Below are positions 8,278-16,772 of a DNA stretch of 64,000 nt, piece by piece. The stretch comes from Verrucomicrobiaceae bacterium (GTDB taxonomy: Bacteria > Verrucomicrobiota > Verrucomicrobiia > Opitutales > Intestinicryptomonadaceae), in assembly GCA_015061955.1 (NCBI GenBank), contig SUVO01000005.1, positions 82,068 to 146,067 on the forward strand, in the 5' to 3' direction. Position 1 is the stretch's first letter. Every line of letters begins with the position of its first letter. The translations under genes and the position numbers were made by a program. The notes beneath the pieces are model-generated. The model was given only the letters and a program-made list of their open reading frames with translations, was not told the origin of the DNA and made no database searches.

Positions 8278-8969
8278 TTCTTTATCTTTTTTAAAATATT
8301 AATGAGTGTAGCTCTTATAAGAAGGAGAGGTTTTTCAATTATTGAACCAATTATAGTATGTGAACCATCGGCATTTTTACACATTTTACACCACGCACAA
8401 GAGTATGCAAAACGAAACTTCTGCCAAATCTTCATCAGTAGAAAAGGTTCTTTTAAATCTTTGCGAAACAATATTGAATAATAATCGGTTCCTTCGTAAG
8501 AATTTATACGCCATTTATAAAAACCATTTTTCAAATTTCTATCAACGTTTATAGGAGAATTCAAAGCTGTTGATATAAATGCATATTTACAACCTTGTGT
8601 TTTTGCAAAATCCAATAAAAACGCTGTAACCATTCGCGAAATTCCCTGTCGCAAAAATTTAGGTGATACACAATCGACAAATATATACATACGTTTGTTT
8701 CGGAACATAAAGCCACATTTTTGGAAATAAACAAGAGCACACGCAACAATTTCGTCTTGTTTTCTTACAACAACAACCGCGCCATTATTTTTCACAACAT
8801 CTATTTGTGTTACATCAACATAACAAGCCGAATAAACAATACCTTGCGCTTTAGGTATCTCAAAACACATCTTTATAAAATCTACGATTTCTTGATGCGA
8901 CACATCATTAGGATTTACCGAAAGGGTCAATCCCAACTTGTTAAAATCACTATCCAAAACATTACTCAT
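8274..8969 (-). CDS. GNAT-like acyltransferase
   Basis: The 231-residue protein is the first gene of the aminotransferase-cytidylyltransferase-LicD operon. Its central part fits a GNAT domain: AVVVVRKQDEIVACALVYF as paired strands, then SPKFLRQGISRMVTAFLLDFA as a degenerate acetyl-CoA loop (R-Q-G-I), and AFISTALNSP followed by NGFYKW near the end. A conserved-looking tail beyond the domain (about residues 180-231) is unassigned. It overlaps the aminotransferase by 4 bp. It might acetylate or otherwise acylate the amino group installed by that enzyme, but this is context inference. The shared upstream region with ugd is only 95 bp. Confidence 0.65.
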   Translation of the reverse strand: MSNVLDSDFNKLGLTLSVNPNDVSHQEIVDFIKMCFEIPKAQGIVYSACYVDVTQIDVVKNNGAVVVVRKQDEIVACALVYFQKCGFMFRNKRMYIFVDCVSPKFLRQGISRMVTAFLLDFAKTQGCKYAFISTALNSPINVDRNLKNGFYKWRINSYEGTDYYSILFRKDLKEPFLLMKIWQKFRFAYSCAWCKMCKNADGSHTIIGSIIEKPLLLIRATLINILKKIKK

Positions 8970-9064
8970 ATCACAATATGTATATAATCAAAGCGCCATT
9001 AACATTGAAGTTAAATAAAAAAAAGTTGCAACTCTAAAAAATAAAAACATAAATTGAGGTAGTT

Positions 9065-10369
9065 ATGAATATTGCAGTAGTAGGCGTTGGATATGTCGGA
9101 TTAGTTTCGGGAGCTTGTTTTGCCGAAATGGGTATCAATGTTATTTGTGTAGACATAGATTCGCAAAAAATTAAAACTCTACAAAATGGAAAAATCCCAA
9201 TTTACGAACCACATCTCGAAGAATTAGTTGCCCGAAATTCTGCATCGGGCAGACTTCATTTTTCATCTGACTTAGCATCGGTCTTAAATTCGGTTGAAAT
9301 TGTTTTCATAACTGTTGGCACTCAACTCAACAACGAAGGCAAACAAGATATATCGTACGTTTTAGATGTTGCAAAAAATATCGGGGCAAACCTAAACAAA
9401 TATGTGCTTGTTGTAACCAAAAGCACTGTTCCTGTTGGAACTTCGCAAATAGTAAAAGCTACCATTGAAGCAGAACTCGACAAGCGTGGCGTTGACATTC
9501 AATTCGACGTAGCATCTAACCCTGAATTTCTAAAAGAAGGCAACGCTATAGAAGACTTTATGCGTCCAGACAGAGTCGTTATAGGTGCCGATTCTCAAAA
9601 GGCAAAAGATTTATTAAATTCGCTCTACAAACCTATGCAATTAGGTGGGTATCGTGTGATATTCATGGATATACCATCGGCCGAAATGGCAAAATTTGCA
9701 TCGAACGCAATGCTTGCTACACGCATATCGCTGATGAATGAATTTGCTAACTTATGCGAAAAAGTAGGTGCCGACATCTCTATGGTTAGAAAGGTTCTAG
9801 CTTCGGACACACGAATTGGTTCAAAATATCTTTATGCTGGATGTGGATATGGTGGTTCGTGTTTCCCCAAAGACGTAAAATCGCTAATAAAAACTGCCGA
9901 AGAATGTGGTACAAAAATGGAAATTTTGAAATCGGTTGAAGCTGTAAACACAATGCAAAAAAACATACTCTTCAACAAATTCAAGAACCACTTCGGACAA
10001 ATTGAAGGCAGACATGTAGCCATTTGGGGATTATCGTTTAAACCTGAAACCGACGACATGCGTGAAGCACCATCGTTAGTTCTAATTAACCAACTCATAG
10101 AAGCTGGTTGCAAAATATCGGTTTACGATCCAGTAGCAATGCAAGAATGCAAACGCAGAATTGGCAATGCAGTAAAATACACTTCCGACATCTACGAGTG
10201 TGTTAAAAATGTAGATGCAATTTTTCATATCACAGAATGGAAAGAATTTCGCATCCCCGATTGGGCAAAAATAAAAAGCCTAATAAACAACGATGCTATT
10301 CTCATAGACGGACGCAACGTATTTGATTCGGCAAATCTACACGGAATAAAATATTTGCGTATTGGTTAA
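9065..10369 (+). CDS. ugd: UDP-glucose 6-dehydrogenase
   Basis: The 434-residue enzyme has the three domains of the UDP-glucose/GDP-mannose dehydrogenase family. The N-terminal NAD Rossmann motif is GVGYVGL, the central dimer helix region includes EMAKFASNAMLATRIS, and the catalytic cysteine is C266 in GYGGSCFPKD. The C-terminal domain has GLSFKPETDDMREAPS. It oxidises UDP-glucose to UDP-glucuronate, a precursor for acidic exopolysaccharides. The sequence is closer to the UDP-glucose class than to GDP-mannose dehydrogenase, although GDP-mannose is made nearby. A GAGG sequence lies about 6 bases before the ATG. It is transcribed divergently from the GNAT operon. Confidence 0.9.
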   Translation: MNIAVVGVGYVGLVSGACFAEMGINVICVDIDSQKIKTLQNGKIPIYEPHLEELVARNSASGRLHFSSDLASVLNSVEIVFITVGTQLNNEGKQDISYVLDVAKNIGANLNKYVLVVTKSTVPVGTSQIVKATIEAELDKRGVDIQFDVASNPEFLKEGNAIEDFMRPDRVVIGADSQKAKDLLNSLYKPMQLGGYRVIFMDIPSAEMAKFASNAMLATRISLMNEFANLCEKVGADISMVRKVLASDTRIGSKYLYAGCGYGGSCFPKDVKSLIKTAEECGTKMEILKSVEAVNTMQKNILFNKFKNHFGQIEGRHVAIWGLSFKPETDDMREAPSLVLINQLIEAGCKISVYDPVAMQECKRRIGNAVKYTSDIYECVKNVDAIFHITEWKEFRIPDWAKIKSLINNDAILIDGRNVFDSANLHGIKYLRIG

Positions 10370-10389
10370 AATTTACTTCTTAAAGATAA

Positions 10390-12747
10390 ATGTGGGCGTT
10401 TATTAGTAAAATTTTTATTGTATTGAGTGTCTGTATCTTTTGCACAGACTCTTTTGCGCGTTGGGAAAAGCCCAACAGAAAATTTTTAGACCTATCAAAT
10501 ACACACGCTCTCGAAATAGAAGTACCACACAACGCTACTGAATTTGAAAAAGAAGTAGCAAACATCTTAAAACAAGAATTTAAAAAAGTTTTAAATAAGC
10601 ACGCAGTTCAAAGAAACAATCTATCTACTACTCCACTTGTAGCAAAAATAATTTTACAAAACACGCATTGTTTAGACAAAAATTTATCAATATCTGAACT
10701 TCTCAAAAACAACAACTATCTAATTAGAGTTGGTAATAATGTAATCACATTAGAATATCCATCAGCCGACAAAATAGGTTGGGTTGTTGGAAAGTTTTTA
10801 CGCGATTTTTGCAACATTAAATATTTTTCTCCTTCTCCTTTCGGCACAGAATATGGCTACACATCATTAAAATTCAAAAAGGGTGAATATAGATTTTCGC
10901 CTTCGTATTTTGCCTCGTGCTTTTCCGACTTCAACACATCAAAACGTTGGAGAATTTTAAATGGAATAGACACTCAATACACATATTTTAAATTTAGCCA
11001 CAACCTAAACAATATAATTTCGCCCAAAGATTTTCAAGAAACGCCACATTTATTTGCTCTTAAGAAAAACATCGATAATTCTCTAACACCATACATTTAT
11101 GGACAACCAGACTTATTGAATTATCAAACACAAACAAAAGTTGCAAATGAAGCTTTGAAATATTTTGCCAATCATCAACACACAAAAATGTTTTCGATTG
11201 GTATAAACGACTCGCAAACTGTTGATGAACGTTCAGAATATTTATTGTACAAGGATGGATACTTCAGGGGTTATCCAAACTGGAGCAACGCCGTTTTTGA
11301 ATTTTCTAACGAAGTTGCAAAACGAGTTTCAAAACAAAAACCTAATGCAATCTTAGGTTTACTTGCCTACATGATTTGCGAAAAGCCTCCGAAATTTAAG
11401 CTCGAAAAAAATCTTATTCCTTTTTACACAACCGACCGATCAAATAATTACCTTGAGAAATACCAAAAACAAGATTTTGAAATTTTACAACAATGGGGAC
11501 AATCTGGTGTAGAAACTTTTGGTATTTACGAATATCTTTACGGGCTTCCTTATCTGATGCCTCGCGATTTTTCTGAAAAATCGACTACTGCTATAAAATT
11601 TGCACACAATTCTAAAGCCAGATTATACTATGCTGAAACTTATTCGTTATGGGCATTTGATGTTAAAAAAATGTGGATAACAGCACGCATTTTAGAAGAT
11701 TGCTCTTTACAATACGAAGCTTTAGAAAAACAATTTTACGCAGAATACTTTAAGAGTGCCTCGAAACCCATGCAGGAGTTTTTCAACACTTCAAACTCAA
11801 TTTGGAAAACTCGAAAAATACCTAATAGGTGGCTTGCTTTATACAAAGCAGAAAATGCGCTTTTACTTTTAAACAAAACGCAACTTCTAAAGATGTCGGA
11901 AGCATTGAAAGAAGCTAAAAAACTTGCTGAATTAGACTCCGACAAAAACATAGCAAGACGTGTAGAAGAAATTGTTAAATGTTTTAAAATAACACAATCG
12001 GCATACAATTTGCATATCGCAAAAACAGAAATGTCTGACTTGCTACAAGCTAATGCTTCCACTCAAAAATTAATTTCTGCATTAAAAAAATACGATTCAC
12101 TTAAAACTGAATTTCTAACAGCTCAAAACGACGCTCAAAATGAATATTTGCACATTCAAAAATTTAACATTTATAATCAAGAGCGTTTTGCACCTCTCGA
12201 CAAACTAACAAAACATCTTTTAATAAACGGCATTACCCAACAAGATATTTCTAAACTCAACTTAAAAAACGTAGATTTGAAATCTACATTTACAGCCATT
12301 GAAGAAATTGAAAAACACAGTTTGTATTCGTATTCAATATCTAAGTGGGGAAATTTTAAGAGCAATTTTTCTGTACTCCACAAAGACTTTGAAAACGCTT
12401 TTATGAATACAGAAAACAACACGCTAACTTTCAAGAATTGCGAATTATCGGGAATAGCGAAAAACTTTTTTATAAAAGAACACACCAAAATTATTTTTGA
12501 AGGAAGTGTAGAAAATGTCTGCACCGCAGGAACACTATGCTATGCTTCATTAGTATTTTTAGATACAAATAATATAGAATTAAAGCGCAAAACATTGATA
12601 TTTAATTCTCGCAAGAATATCGACTTTACCCTCGCCGATATGGCTCCATTAAAAACTCAAAAAGCAAATATTTCGATATATGCAACTCGTCAAAAATCAG
12701 GCGACATATTCAAAGTAAAAGAAGTAAACGTAAGAATTGCCGAATAA
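10390..12747 (+). CDS. DUF4838 domain-containing secreted protein
   Basis: The 785-residue protein has a signal peptide (about 23 residues, ending near DSFA) and then an N-terminal domain of the kind seen in glycoside hydrolases with a GH20/GH67-like N-terminal fold. The central part is a TIM-barrel-like DUF4838 region (about residues 200-460, including FSIGINDSQTVDERSEY and GVETFGIYEYLYGLPY). The last third is helical, followed by a beta-rich tail. DUF4838 proteins are common in Verrucomicrobia, Lentisphaerae and Bacteroidetes and are presumed glycoside hydrolases acting outside the cytoplasm; the substrate is not known. It starts 20 bp after ugd, so it may be co-transcribed. No PEP-CTERM tail is present at its C-terminus. 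Confidence 0.75.
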   Translation: MWAFISKIFIVLSVCIFCTDSFARWEKPNRKFLDLSNTHALEIEVPHNATEFEKEVANILKQEFKKVLNKHAVQRNNLSTTPLVAKIILQNTHCLDKNLSISELLKNNNYLIRVGNNVITLEYPSADKIGWVVGKFLRDFCNIKYFSPSPFGTEYGYTSLKFKKGEYRFSPSYFASCFSDFNTSKRWRILNGIDTQYTYFKFSHNLNNIISPKDFQETPHLFALKKNIDNSLTPYIYGQPDLLNYQTQTKVANEALKYFANHQHTKMFSIGINDSQTVDERSEYLLYKDGYFRGYPNWSNAVFEFSNEVAKRVSKQKPNAILGLLAYMICEKPPKFKLEKNLIPFYTTDRSNNYLEKYQKQDFEILQQWGQSGVETFGIYEYLYGLPYLMPRDFSEKSTTAIKFAHNSKARLYYAETYSLWAFDVKKMWITARILEDCSLQYEALEKQFYAEYFKSASKPMQEFFNTSNSIWKTRKIPNRWLALYKAENALLLLNKTQLLKMSEALKEAKKLAELDSDKNIARRVEEIVKCFKITQSAYNLHIAKTEMSDLLQANASTQKLISALKKYDSLKTEFLTAQNDAQNEYLHIQKFNIYNQERFAPLDKLTKHLLINGITQQDISKLNLKNVDLKSTFTAIEEIEKHSLYSYSISKWGNFKSNFSVLHKDFENAFMNTENNTLTFKNCELSGIAKNFFIKEHTKIIFEGSVENVCTAGTLCYASLVFLDTNNIELKRKTLIFNSRKNIDFTLADMAPLKTQKANISIYATRQKSGDIFKVKEVNVRIAE

Positions 12748-12833
12748 TGAATGTCTTTGCTTTTGCGAGAAAGTTTAAATGTATCTCTTAATATGTTCAC
12801 ATTTTTTATCCATAAAAAATAAAGAGCTAATAA

Positions 12834-13364
12834 AAAATAGAACGTTTCTTTTTTATAGCATTGAGAGAAGCTGTTATAAACGCATTCGTCCATAACGATT
12901 ATTCATCTGGCGATAGTCCTGTTTTTGAAGTTTTTTCAGATAGATTTGTAATAACATCTTATGGAGGTTTAATAGATGGATTAAGCAAAAAAGAGTTTTT
13001 TAGTGGAATTTCAAAGCCGCGAAACAGAGAGTTGATGCGAATATTTAAGGATTTGGGATATGTCGAACATTTGGGCTCTGGAATGAATCGAATAATGAAA
13101 AAATACGATAAATCCATATTCGAGTTTACAGATCACTTCTTAAAAGTAACTTTTCCATTTTCAAAAATTAAAAGTAAGGAGAAAAGTAGGGAGAAAATAT
13201 TAAATCTCATAAGAGAAAATAGATTCATAACAACTTCTGAGCTTGCTTCTGAATTAAGATTATCAACTTCTGCCATAGAAAAGCATATTCGGAATCTTAA
13301 ATCAGAAGGTATTTTAAGTCGTATTGGTCCAGATAAAGGAGGACACTGGGAAATACAGTCATAA
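12834..13364 (+). pseudogene. Remnant of an AlbA/Schlafen-type ATP-binding HTH protein
   Basis: The frame is open from just after a stop at 12831 and has no convincing start. It encodes only the C-terminal half of a transcriptional-regulator-type ATP-binding protein (AlbA_2 plus HATPase_c_4 family). The visible motifs are ALREAVINAFVHNDY, FEVFSDRFVITSYGGL and GSGMNRIMK, followed by a winged helix (SELASELRLSTSAIEKHIRNL). The N-terminal AlbA domain is missing. The DNA immediately upstream (12748-12830) shows no continuing frame, which points to deletion rather than one frameshift. This remnant marks the left edge of the accessory island. A shortened functional protein starting at TTG 12861 is possible but unlikely. 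Confidence 0.75.
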
Positions 13365-13390
13365 ACAAAGTTTCATACAATTTACCACTA

Positions 13391-13419
13391 AGCCCCGTTT
13401 TATCGGGGCTTTTTATTTT
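13391..13419 (+). terminator. Rho-independent terminator
   Basis: The arms AGCCCCG and CGGGGCT are separated by TTTTAT and followed by a T-rich run. It sits 26 bp after the stop of the ATP-binding-protein remnant. A second small perfect hairpin (AACTGC-TAC-GCAGTT) follows at 13422-13436. Confidence 0.85.
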
Positions 13420-13534
13420 TCAACTGCTACGCAGTTTAACTGTTGGTGATGAGTTGAGAGCTTAAAAATTTTCGGGACGGAAAATTTTAACCTCTATAAA
13501 CAATCGTTTTTTAACAAATAAAAAAAGGATAAAA

Positions 13535-13774
13535 ATGAAACCAACAGATATTATCAAAATAAAACGTATTATAAGTAATAATAACATCACAGCGAAGGAG
13601 CTTGAATTGTCAGATTCGGACTTCCTCGCATACAAAGAAGCTGCAAGGATTGTAAAAGCCTTGATAAACACCCTTGGTAACAAAATCTATGAATGTGATG
13701 TGGTAGACTTATTCATAACATCGAATTTCATGCGAGAGCATACTCAAAATCCAATTCAAAGCCTTCATCGATAG
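13535..13774 (+). CDS. Small hypothetical protein, 3' end probably disrupted
   Basis: The 79-residue frame is preceded by AAGGAT 5 bases before the ATG, a good ribosome site for this genome. I recognise no domain. The first 55 or so residues look like a small charged helical protein (KPTDIIKIKRIIS, then AAKE-like alternation). The last roughly 15 residues are read through DNA that, on the other strand, encodes the tail of a different protein (13728-13898). The original 3' end was therefore probably lost at a junction near 13690-13730. It may be a truncated gene rather than an intact one. Confidence 0.4.
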   Translation: MKPTDIIKIKRIISNNNITAKELELSDSDFLAYKEAARIVKALINTLGNKIYECDVVDLFITSNFMREHTQNPIQSLHR

Positions 13775-13898
13775 GATATTTTTTCACCCAATATTCATAG
13801 AATTCTTGATACGTTATTGGCGGATCAGACAATGGCGGTATTACTTGTGGTTCTTTTCCCCTACGCTTTCTCACGGGTAATAAAATATAATCAGATGT
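13728..13898 (-). pseudogene. Remnant: C-terminal tail of an unknown protein
   Basis: On the minus strand an open stretch of 56 codons ends in TGA at 13728-13730 and reads as natural protein: PVRKRRGKEP, then VIPPLSDPPITYQEFYEYW, then KYPIDEGFELDFEYALA. It begins directly after an in-frame TAA (13899-13901) and has no ATG or GTG start with a ribosome site, so it looks like the C-terminal end of a gene cut off upstream. It overlaps the 3' end of the plus-strand small gene, so one of the two is spurious at that point. The proline-rich composition gives no family assignment. Confidence 0.4.
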
Positions 13899-13915
13899 TT
13901 ATTCTCTACTATTTA

Positions 13916-14908
13916 TTAGTTTCTAACTGACTTTGTTGCTCCATAAAAAATCAATAAATTTTCAATATCTCTCCAAACCATACTTCTTGCATAGCCCAAT
14001 GGGGTACAATAGCCATGCTCATCTATTCTAAATTGTGCATTCGGGTTTGCTCCGTTTTGAAGTAATAATTTTATTAGCTCGTAGTCTTTATTATAAAGAG
14101 CCCAACCTAACGGAGTCCACCTACTACGATATCTATCAAATTCACAATTATTATATTTCCCCTCTTGGATAAGTTTTTTTGCTAAACTTCTTTTTTTGTT
14201 TAAAAGAGCAAAAGCAAGTGATTTTTTGCCTTCAACCGCTTCTTTTTTTGATACCGGAGGAGAAACAGGGGCAATAGAAGTAATAGAAACTGCATCGGAA
14301 GTGCTTTCTTCTCTGTTATAAGAAGGCTTTTTATTTTCTTCTTCTTTTGAAAGACTTGTTTTATTATCGATTTTTTTCTTCTTTAATTCTTCAGAAGGAT
14401 ATACATGAAAAACAGTTTCTATTTGTTTGTATAGATTGTTTACTTCAATTGCTTTTTTGGGGTCTGAGAATTTGTAGAAAGGAGTACTAATTCCAACGGT
14501 CACAGATTCTGTTTTGTACTCTGTTGTGAAAAAAGTTTCTTTTTTATATTTAATACTTAAAACATCTGATTCGTAAAAATGACCACTAATTTCTAAAGGT
14601 GAATCTCCTGAAAATTTTTTCCAATAACGAAGATATGTTGTGTTGCGACTTGAAGAAATATAGGATACCCCATTGTCAAACTGAAAAGGAACAGCTCCTT
14701 TATATAATATAAATTTTTGATACCAAATTATATCATATGTAATATTATTTAAAAAGTTTCTTATTTTTTCTTCAAATGGTTTAGTAAAATGTTTTTTTAA
14801 CTCGCTAATAACTTCAGACGTGACAATAGTCTTTTTAATTGTCCTATTCTTTCTTGCCTTTGCATTTATTTCATAAATAAGTTTTTTGTAGAATCTTCCA
14901 ACAGTATT
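13916..14908 (-). CDS. Ankyrin-repeat reading frame without its own start (-1 frame of the upstream gene)
   Basis: The frame is open for 330 codons from just after a TGA at 14909-14911 to the stop at 13916, but has no ATG in the first 135 codons; the first GTG is at 14503. The C-terminal 100 residues form about two to three ankyrin-like repeats (TPLGWALYNKDYELIKLLL, NGANPNAQ, TPLGYARS, ENLLIFYGA), a protein-binding fold. The part before this includes TYDIIWYQKFILYKG and reads as real protein. It lies in the -1 frame relative to the upstream secreted protein (14866-15975), with an A_AAA_AAC heptamer in the overlap. It is therefore best read as the C-terminal half of one 686-residue product, made by frameshifting or broken by a single-base indel. 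Confidence 0.65.
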   Translation of the reverse strand, partial: NTVGRFYKKLIYEINAKARKNRTIKKTIVTSEVISELKKHFTKPFEEKIRNFLNNITYDIIWYQKFILYKGAVPFQFDNGVSYISSSRNTTYLRYWKKFSGDSPLEISGHFYESDVLSIKYKKETFFTTEYKTESVTVGISTPFYKFSDPKKAIEVNNLYKQIETVFHVYPSEELKKKKIDNKTSLSKEEENKKPSYNREESTSDAVSITSIAPVSPPVSKKEAVEGKKSLAFALLNKKRSLAKKLIQEGKYNNCEFDRYRSRWTPLGWALYNKDYELIKLLLQNGANPNAQFRIDEHGYCTPLGYARSMVWRDIENLLIFYGATKSVRN

Positions 14909-15975
14909 TCAAAATAAATATCATCAAAATCTTTATCTTTTAAAGACACCTCTGAAAAATCTCTATCGTGATGCTTCTTTAGATATTCTCTATAATTTGT
15001 TTTTAATATATTTATTATGTTTTGCAATTCTAAAGCTTTAGAAAGATTTAATATTTCCTTAAACGTATAGATGTTCTCTTTGTTAAAATCATTTGATTTA
15101 AAAAAAGACTTCAAATGCGTATTTAAATTCGTTTCATAAAAACTTTTTACTTCTTGATATTGTGGTGTTTTGTAAAAATCAAGATATTCTTTGATATTGT
15201 CCACTCCAAGATAATAAATTGTCTTCGATAAAGGTTCATTTTCTATTTTATTTTTAATCTGATTTTTTAAATCATCATAAATATATTTTTTTTGTATATA
15301 TGTAAAATATTTAAAACAATCTTTGTATTGGAATGCTTGTTTTGTATTATTTGTTTTCTTTATAAAACCATAATATAAGTCAAAAAAATGTTTTTTCTCT
15401 GTTTCTGGAATATTTTGGTAAAGTTTGTTAGAAAAAATTTCTTGGAACTGATTCTTTTCTATTAACTTATAAATGCTAGCTAATTTGTATTTTGAATGTA
15501 AATTTAAAGGAGTTGTGTCATAAGTGTTTTCTTGGCTATCTTTAAAAAACAACATTCTTTTTAAATTTTGATTTTTATTTATAATTCTTTCAATTTTATC
15601 TACTAAAGACAAGATACGTTGTTGTGATTCTATTGTTTCGCAAAAAGTGAAAACAATGTATAGATCTTTTTCGGGAAGAAGTAATAGTGTATTTTCAGGA
15701 ATTTCTTCGCAAATGTTTTTTGTTATTGGACAAGAAAAATCTTTTAATTTTGCTTTTAAATTTAAAAACTGTATTATTTTTTCAACTTTATTCTCTTGGC
15801 AAATACGATGATGTAGACTTTTATATGCTTCTGTATATTCATTTAAAGAATCGCGATCTTTCATTAAACTTGCACATATATACAACTCATCTAAATCCGC
15901 GTAATTGTAATTCTCTGCGAAAGAAAAGTAAAAGAGATTAAAAAAAATCAAAACATATAAAATAAATCTTTTCAT
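14866..15975 (-). CDS. Secreted hypothetical protein (zero frame of a frameshifted ankyrin fusion)
   Basis: The 369-residue frame has a signal peptide (about residues 1-20, ending in SFAEN) and then an all-helical, lysine- and asparagine-rich domain with no family I recognise. Five codons before its stop lies A_AAA_AAC (14881-14887), in the phase required for -1 slippage. Slippage would replace the last four residues with a 321-residue ankyrin-containing tail. The start overlaps the upstream membrane-protein gene by 4 bp, so it belongs to the same operon. If the junction is a natural mutation or a sequencing error, the intact gene is 13916-15975. The export signal implies that the ankyrin part would act outside the cytoplasm. 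Confidence 0.65.
   Translation of the reverse strand: MKRFILYVLIFFNLFYFSFAENYNYADLDELYICASLMKDRDSLNEYTEAYKSLHHRICQENKVEKIIQFLNLKAKLKDFSCPITKNICEEIPENTLLLLPEKDLYIVFTFCETIESQQRILSLVDKIERIINKNQNLKRMLFFKDSQENTYDTTPLNLHSKYKLASIYKLIEKNQFQEIFSNKLYQNIPETEKKHFFDLYYGFIKKTNNTKQAFQYKDCFKYFTYIQKKYIYDDLKNQIKNKIENEPLSKTIYYLGVDNIKEYLDFYKTPQYQEVKSFYETNLNTHLKSFFKSNDFNKENIYTFKEILNLSKALELQNIINILKTNYREYLKKHHDRDFSEVSLKDKDFDDIYFEILLEDSTKNLFMK
14881..14887 (-). promoter_or_regulatory. Candidate -1 ribosomal slippery heptamer A_AAA_AAC
   Basis: Read on the minus strand in the zero frame of the 369-residue gene, the codons are ACA AAA AAC, giving the X_XXY_YYZ pattern. After a -1 slip the next codon is CTT, and the ankyrin frame continues without a stop to 13916. 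Known bacterial -1 sites favour A_AAA_AAG, while A_AAA_AAC works less well in bacteria. I could not confirm a stimulatory hairpin or an upstream Shine-Dalgarno. The run of six A residues is equally a hotspot for indels. Confidence 0.35.
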
Positions 15976-16748
15976 AGGTTATTTGTGCCATTAATGGTTT
16001 TTATATCATTTTGAATTCGTTTACATTCTTCCGATATTAAAGATGTAACACCTGAAACTTTTTTAAGCTCTGCTTCTAATATTTTTGAATCAGATTCTGT
16101 TTTATGAATAGCGAATAAAATATCGTAAGCTTCTTTTAAGTCTTGAAGTTTTTTAGTGAAAATACTTTTTATAAATGTGTATGTTATAATCTCTTCTTTT
16201 ATAATTTCTTTTGCGTTAGGGTCATTTATTTTTTCCAGTTTTCGTAAAGCTTCTATTTGCTTTTCAGAAATAATAGATATTCGTTGAGTAATTTCATTTT
16301 TGCTTTTATACAAATCTGGAAATTTATTTTTTATATAGCTTGATGGTTTTATTTTTTCTTTTCTAACTTTTACTTTTTTTTCTATAACAGGTTTTGGCTG
16401 ATCAATATTGGAACCAGATAATATATCAGTGTTTTGAACAACAAAAGGCATAATTATTGAAAAAAGAGAAATAATTAATACCGGAACTATAGGATAGTTA
16501 AATACATTGTTTTCTTTTAGAAAAAGCAAAGATAAAATACCAATAAACAAAAAAAGAAAATATCCCATCCCAAAGATACAGATAGACAAACAAAAAGAAG
16601 CTTTAATATTTGTTATATATAAATCTGATTGAGTTAGATAAAAGGACACATAAAAAACAAGACTAAAAATAAAAAATATAACAAAAAATATAACAAAAAA
16701 TTTTAACCAATCCTTTATAATATTTACGATATTAGAAATATTGTACAT
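15972..16748 (-). CDS. Membrane protein with three TM helices and a coiled-coil tail
   Basis: The 258-residue protein has three hydrophobic segments (about 15-38, 50-77 and 86-105). A basic linker (KKVKVRKEKIKPS) leads into a helical, heptad-like region from about residue 135 to the end. I recognise no family. The two flanking genes encode another membrane-anchored coiled-coil protein (upstream, 24 bp away) and a secreted protein (downstream, 4-bp overlap), so it belongs to a six-gene operon. The layout suggests a membrane-anchored scaffold or sensor with a long cytoplasmic helical stalk, but that is inference from topology alone. Confidence 0.6.
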   Translation of the reverse strand: MYNISNIVNIIKDWLKFFVIFFVIFFIFSLVFYVSFYLTQSDLYITNIKASFCLSICIFGMGYFLFLFIGILSLLFLKENNVFNYPIVPVLIISLFSIIMPFVVQNTDILSGSNIDQPKPVIEKKVKVRKEKIKPSSYIKNKFPDLYKSKNEITQRISIISEKQIEALRKLEKINDPNAKEIIKEEIITYTFIKSIFTKKLQDLKEAYDILFAIHKTESDSKILEAELKKVSGVTSLISEECKRIQNDIKTINGTNNL

Positions 16749-16772
16749 AGTATCTCTGTTTGTTATTTTTAT

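Noticed and set aside
10390..12747. PEP-CTERM sorting signal on the DUF4838 protein or other exported proteins here
   Set aside because: None of the exported proteins ends with a PEP-like motif, a membrane helix and a basic tail.
12690..12893. Minus-strand frame over the end of the DUF4838 gene
   Set aside because: It overlaps two better supported plus-strand frames and shows no domain or ribosome site.
14800..14865. A 22-codon frame starting with ATG right after the secreted protein gene
   Set aside because: It is very short, lies inside the -1 ankyrin frame and shows no recognisable product.
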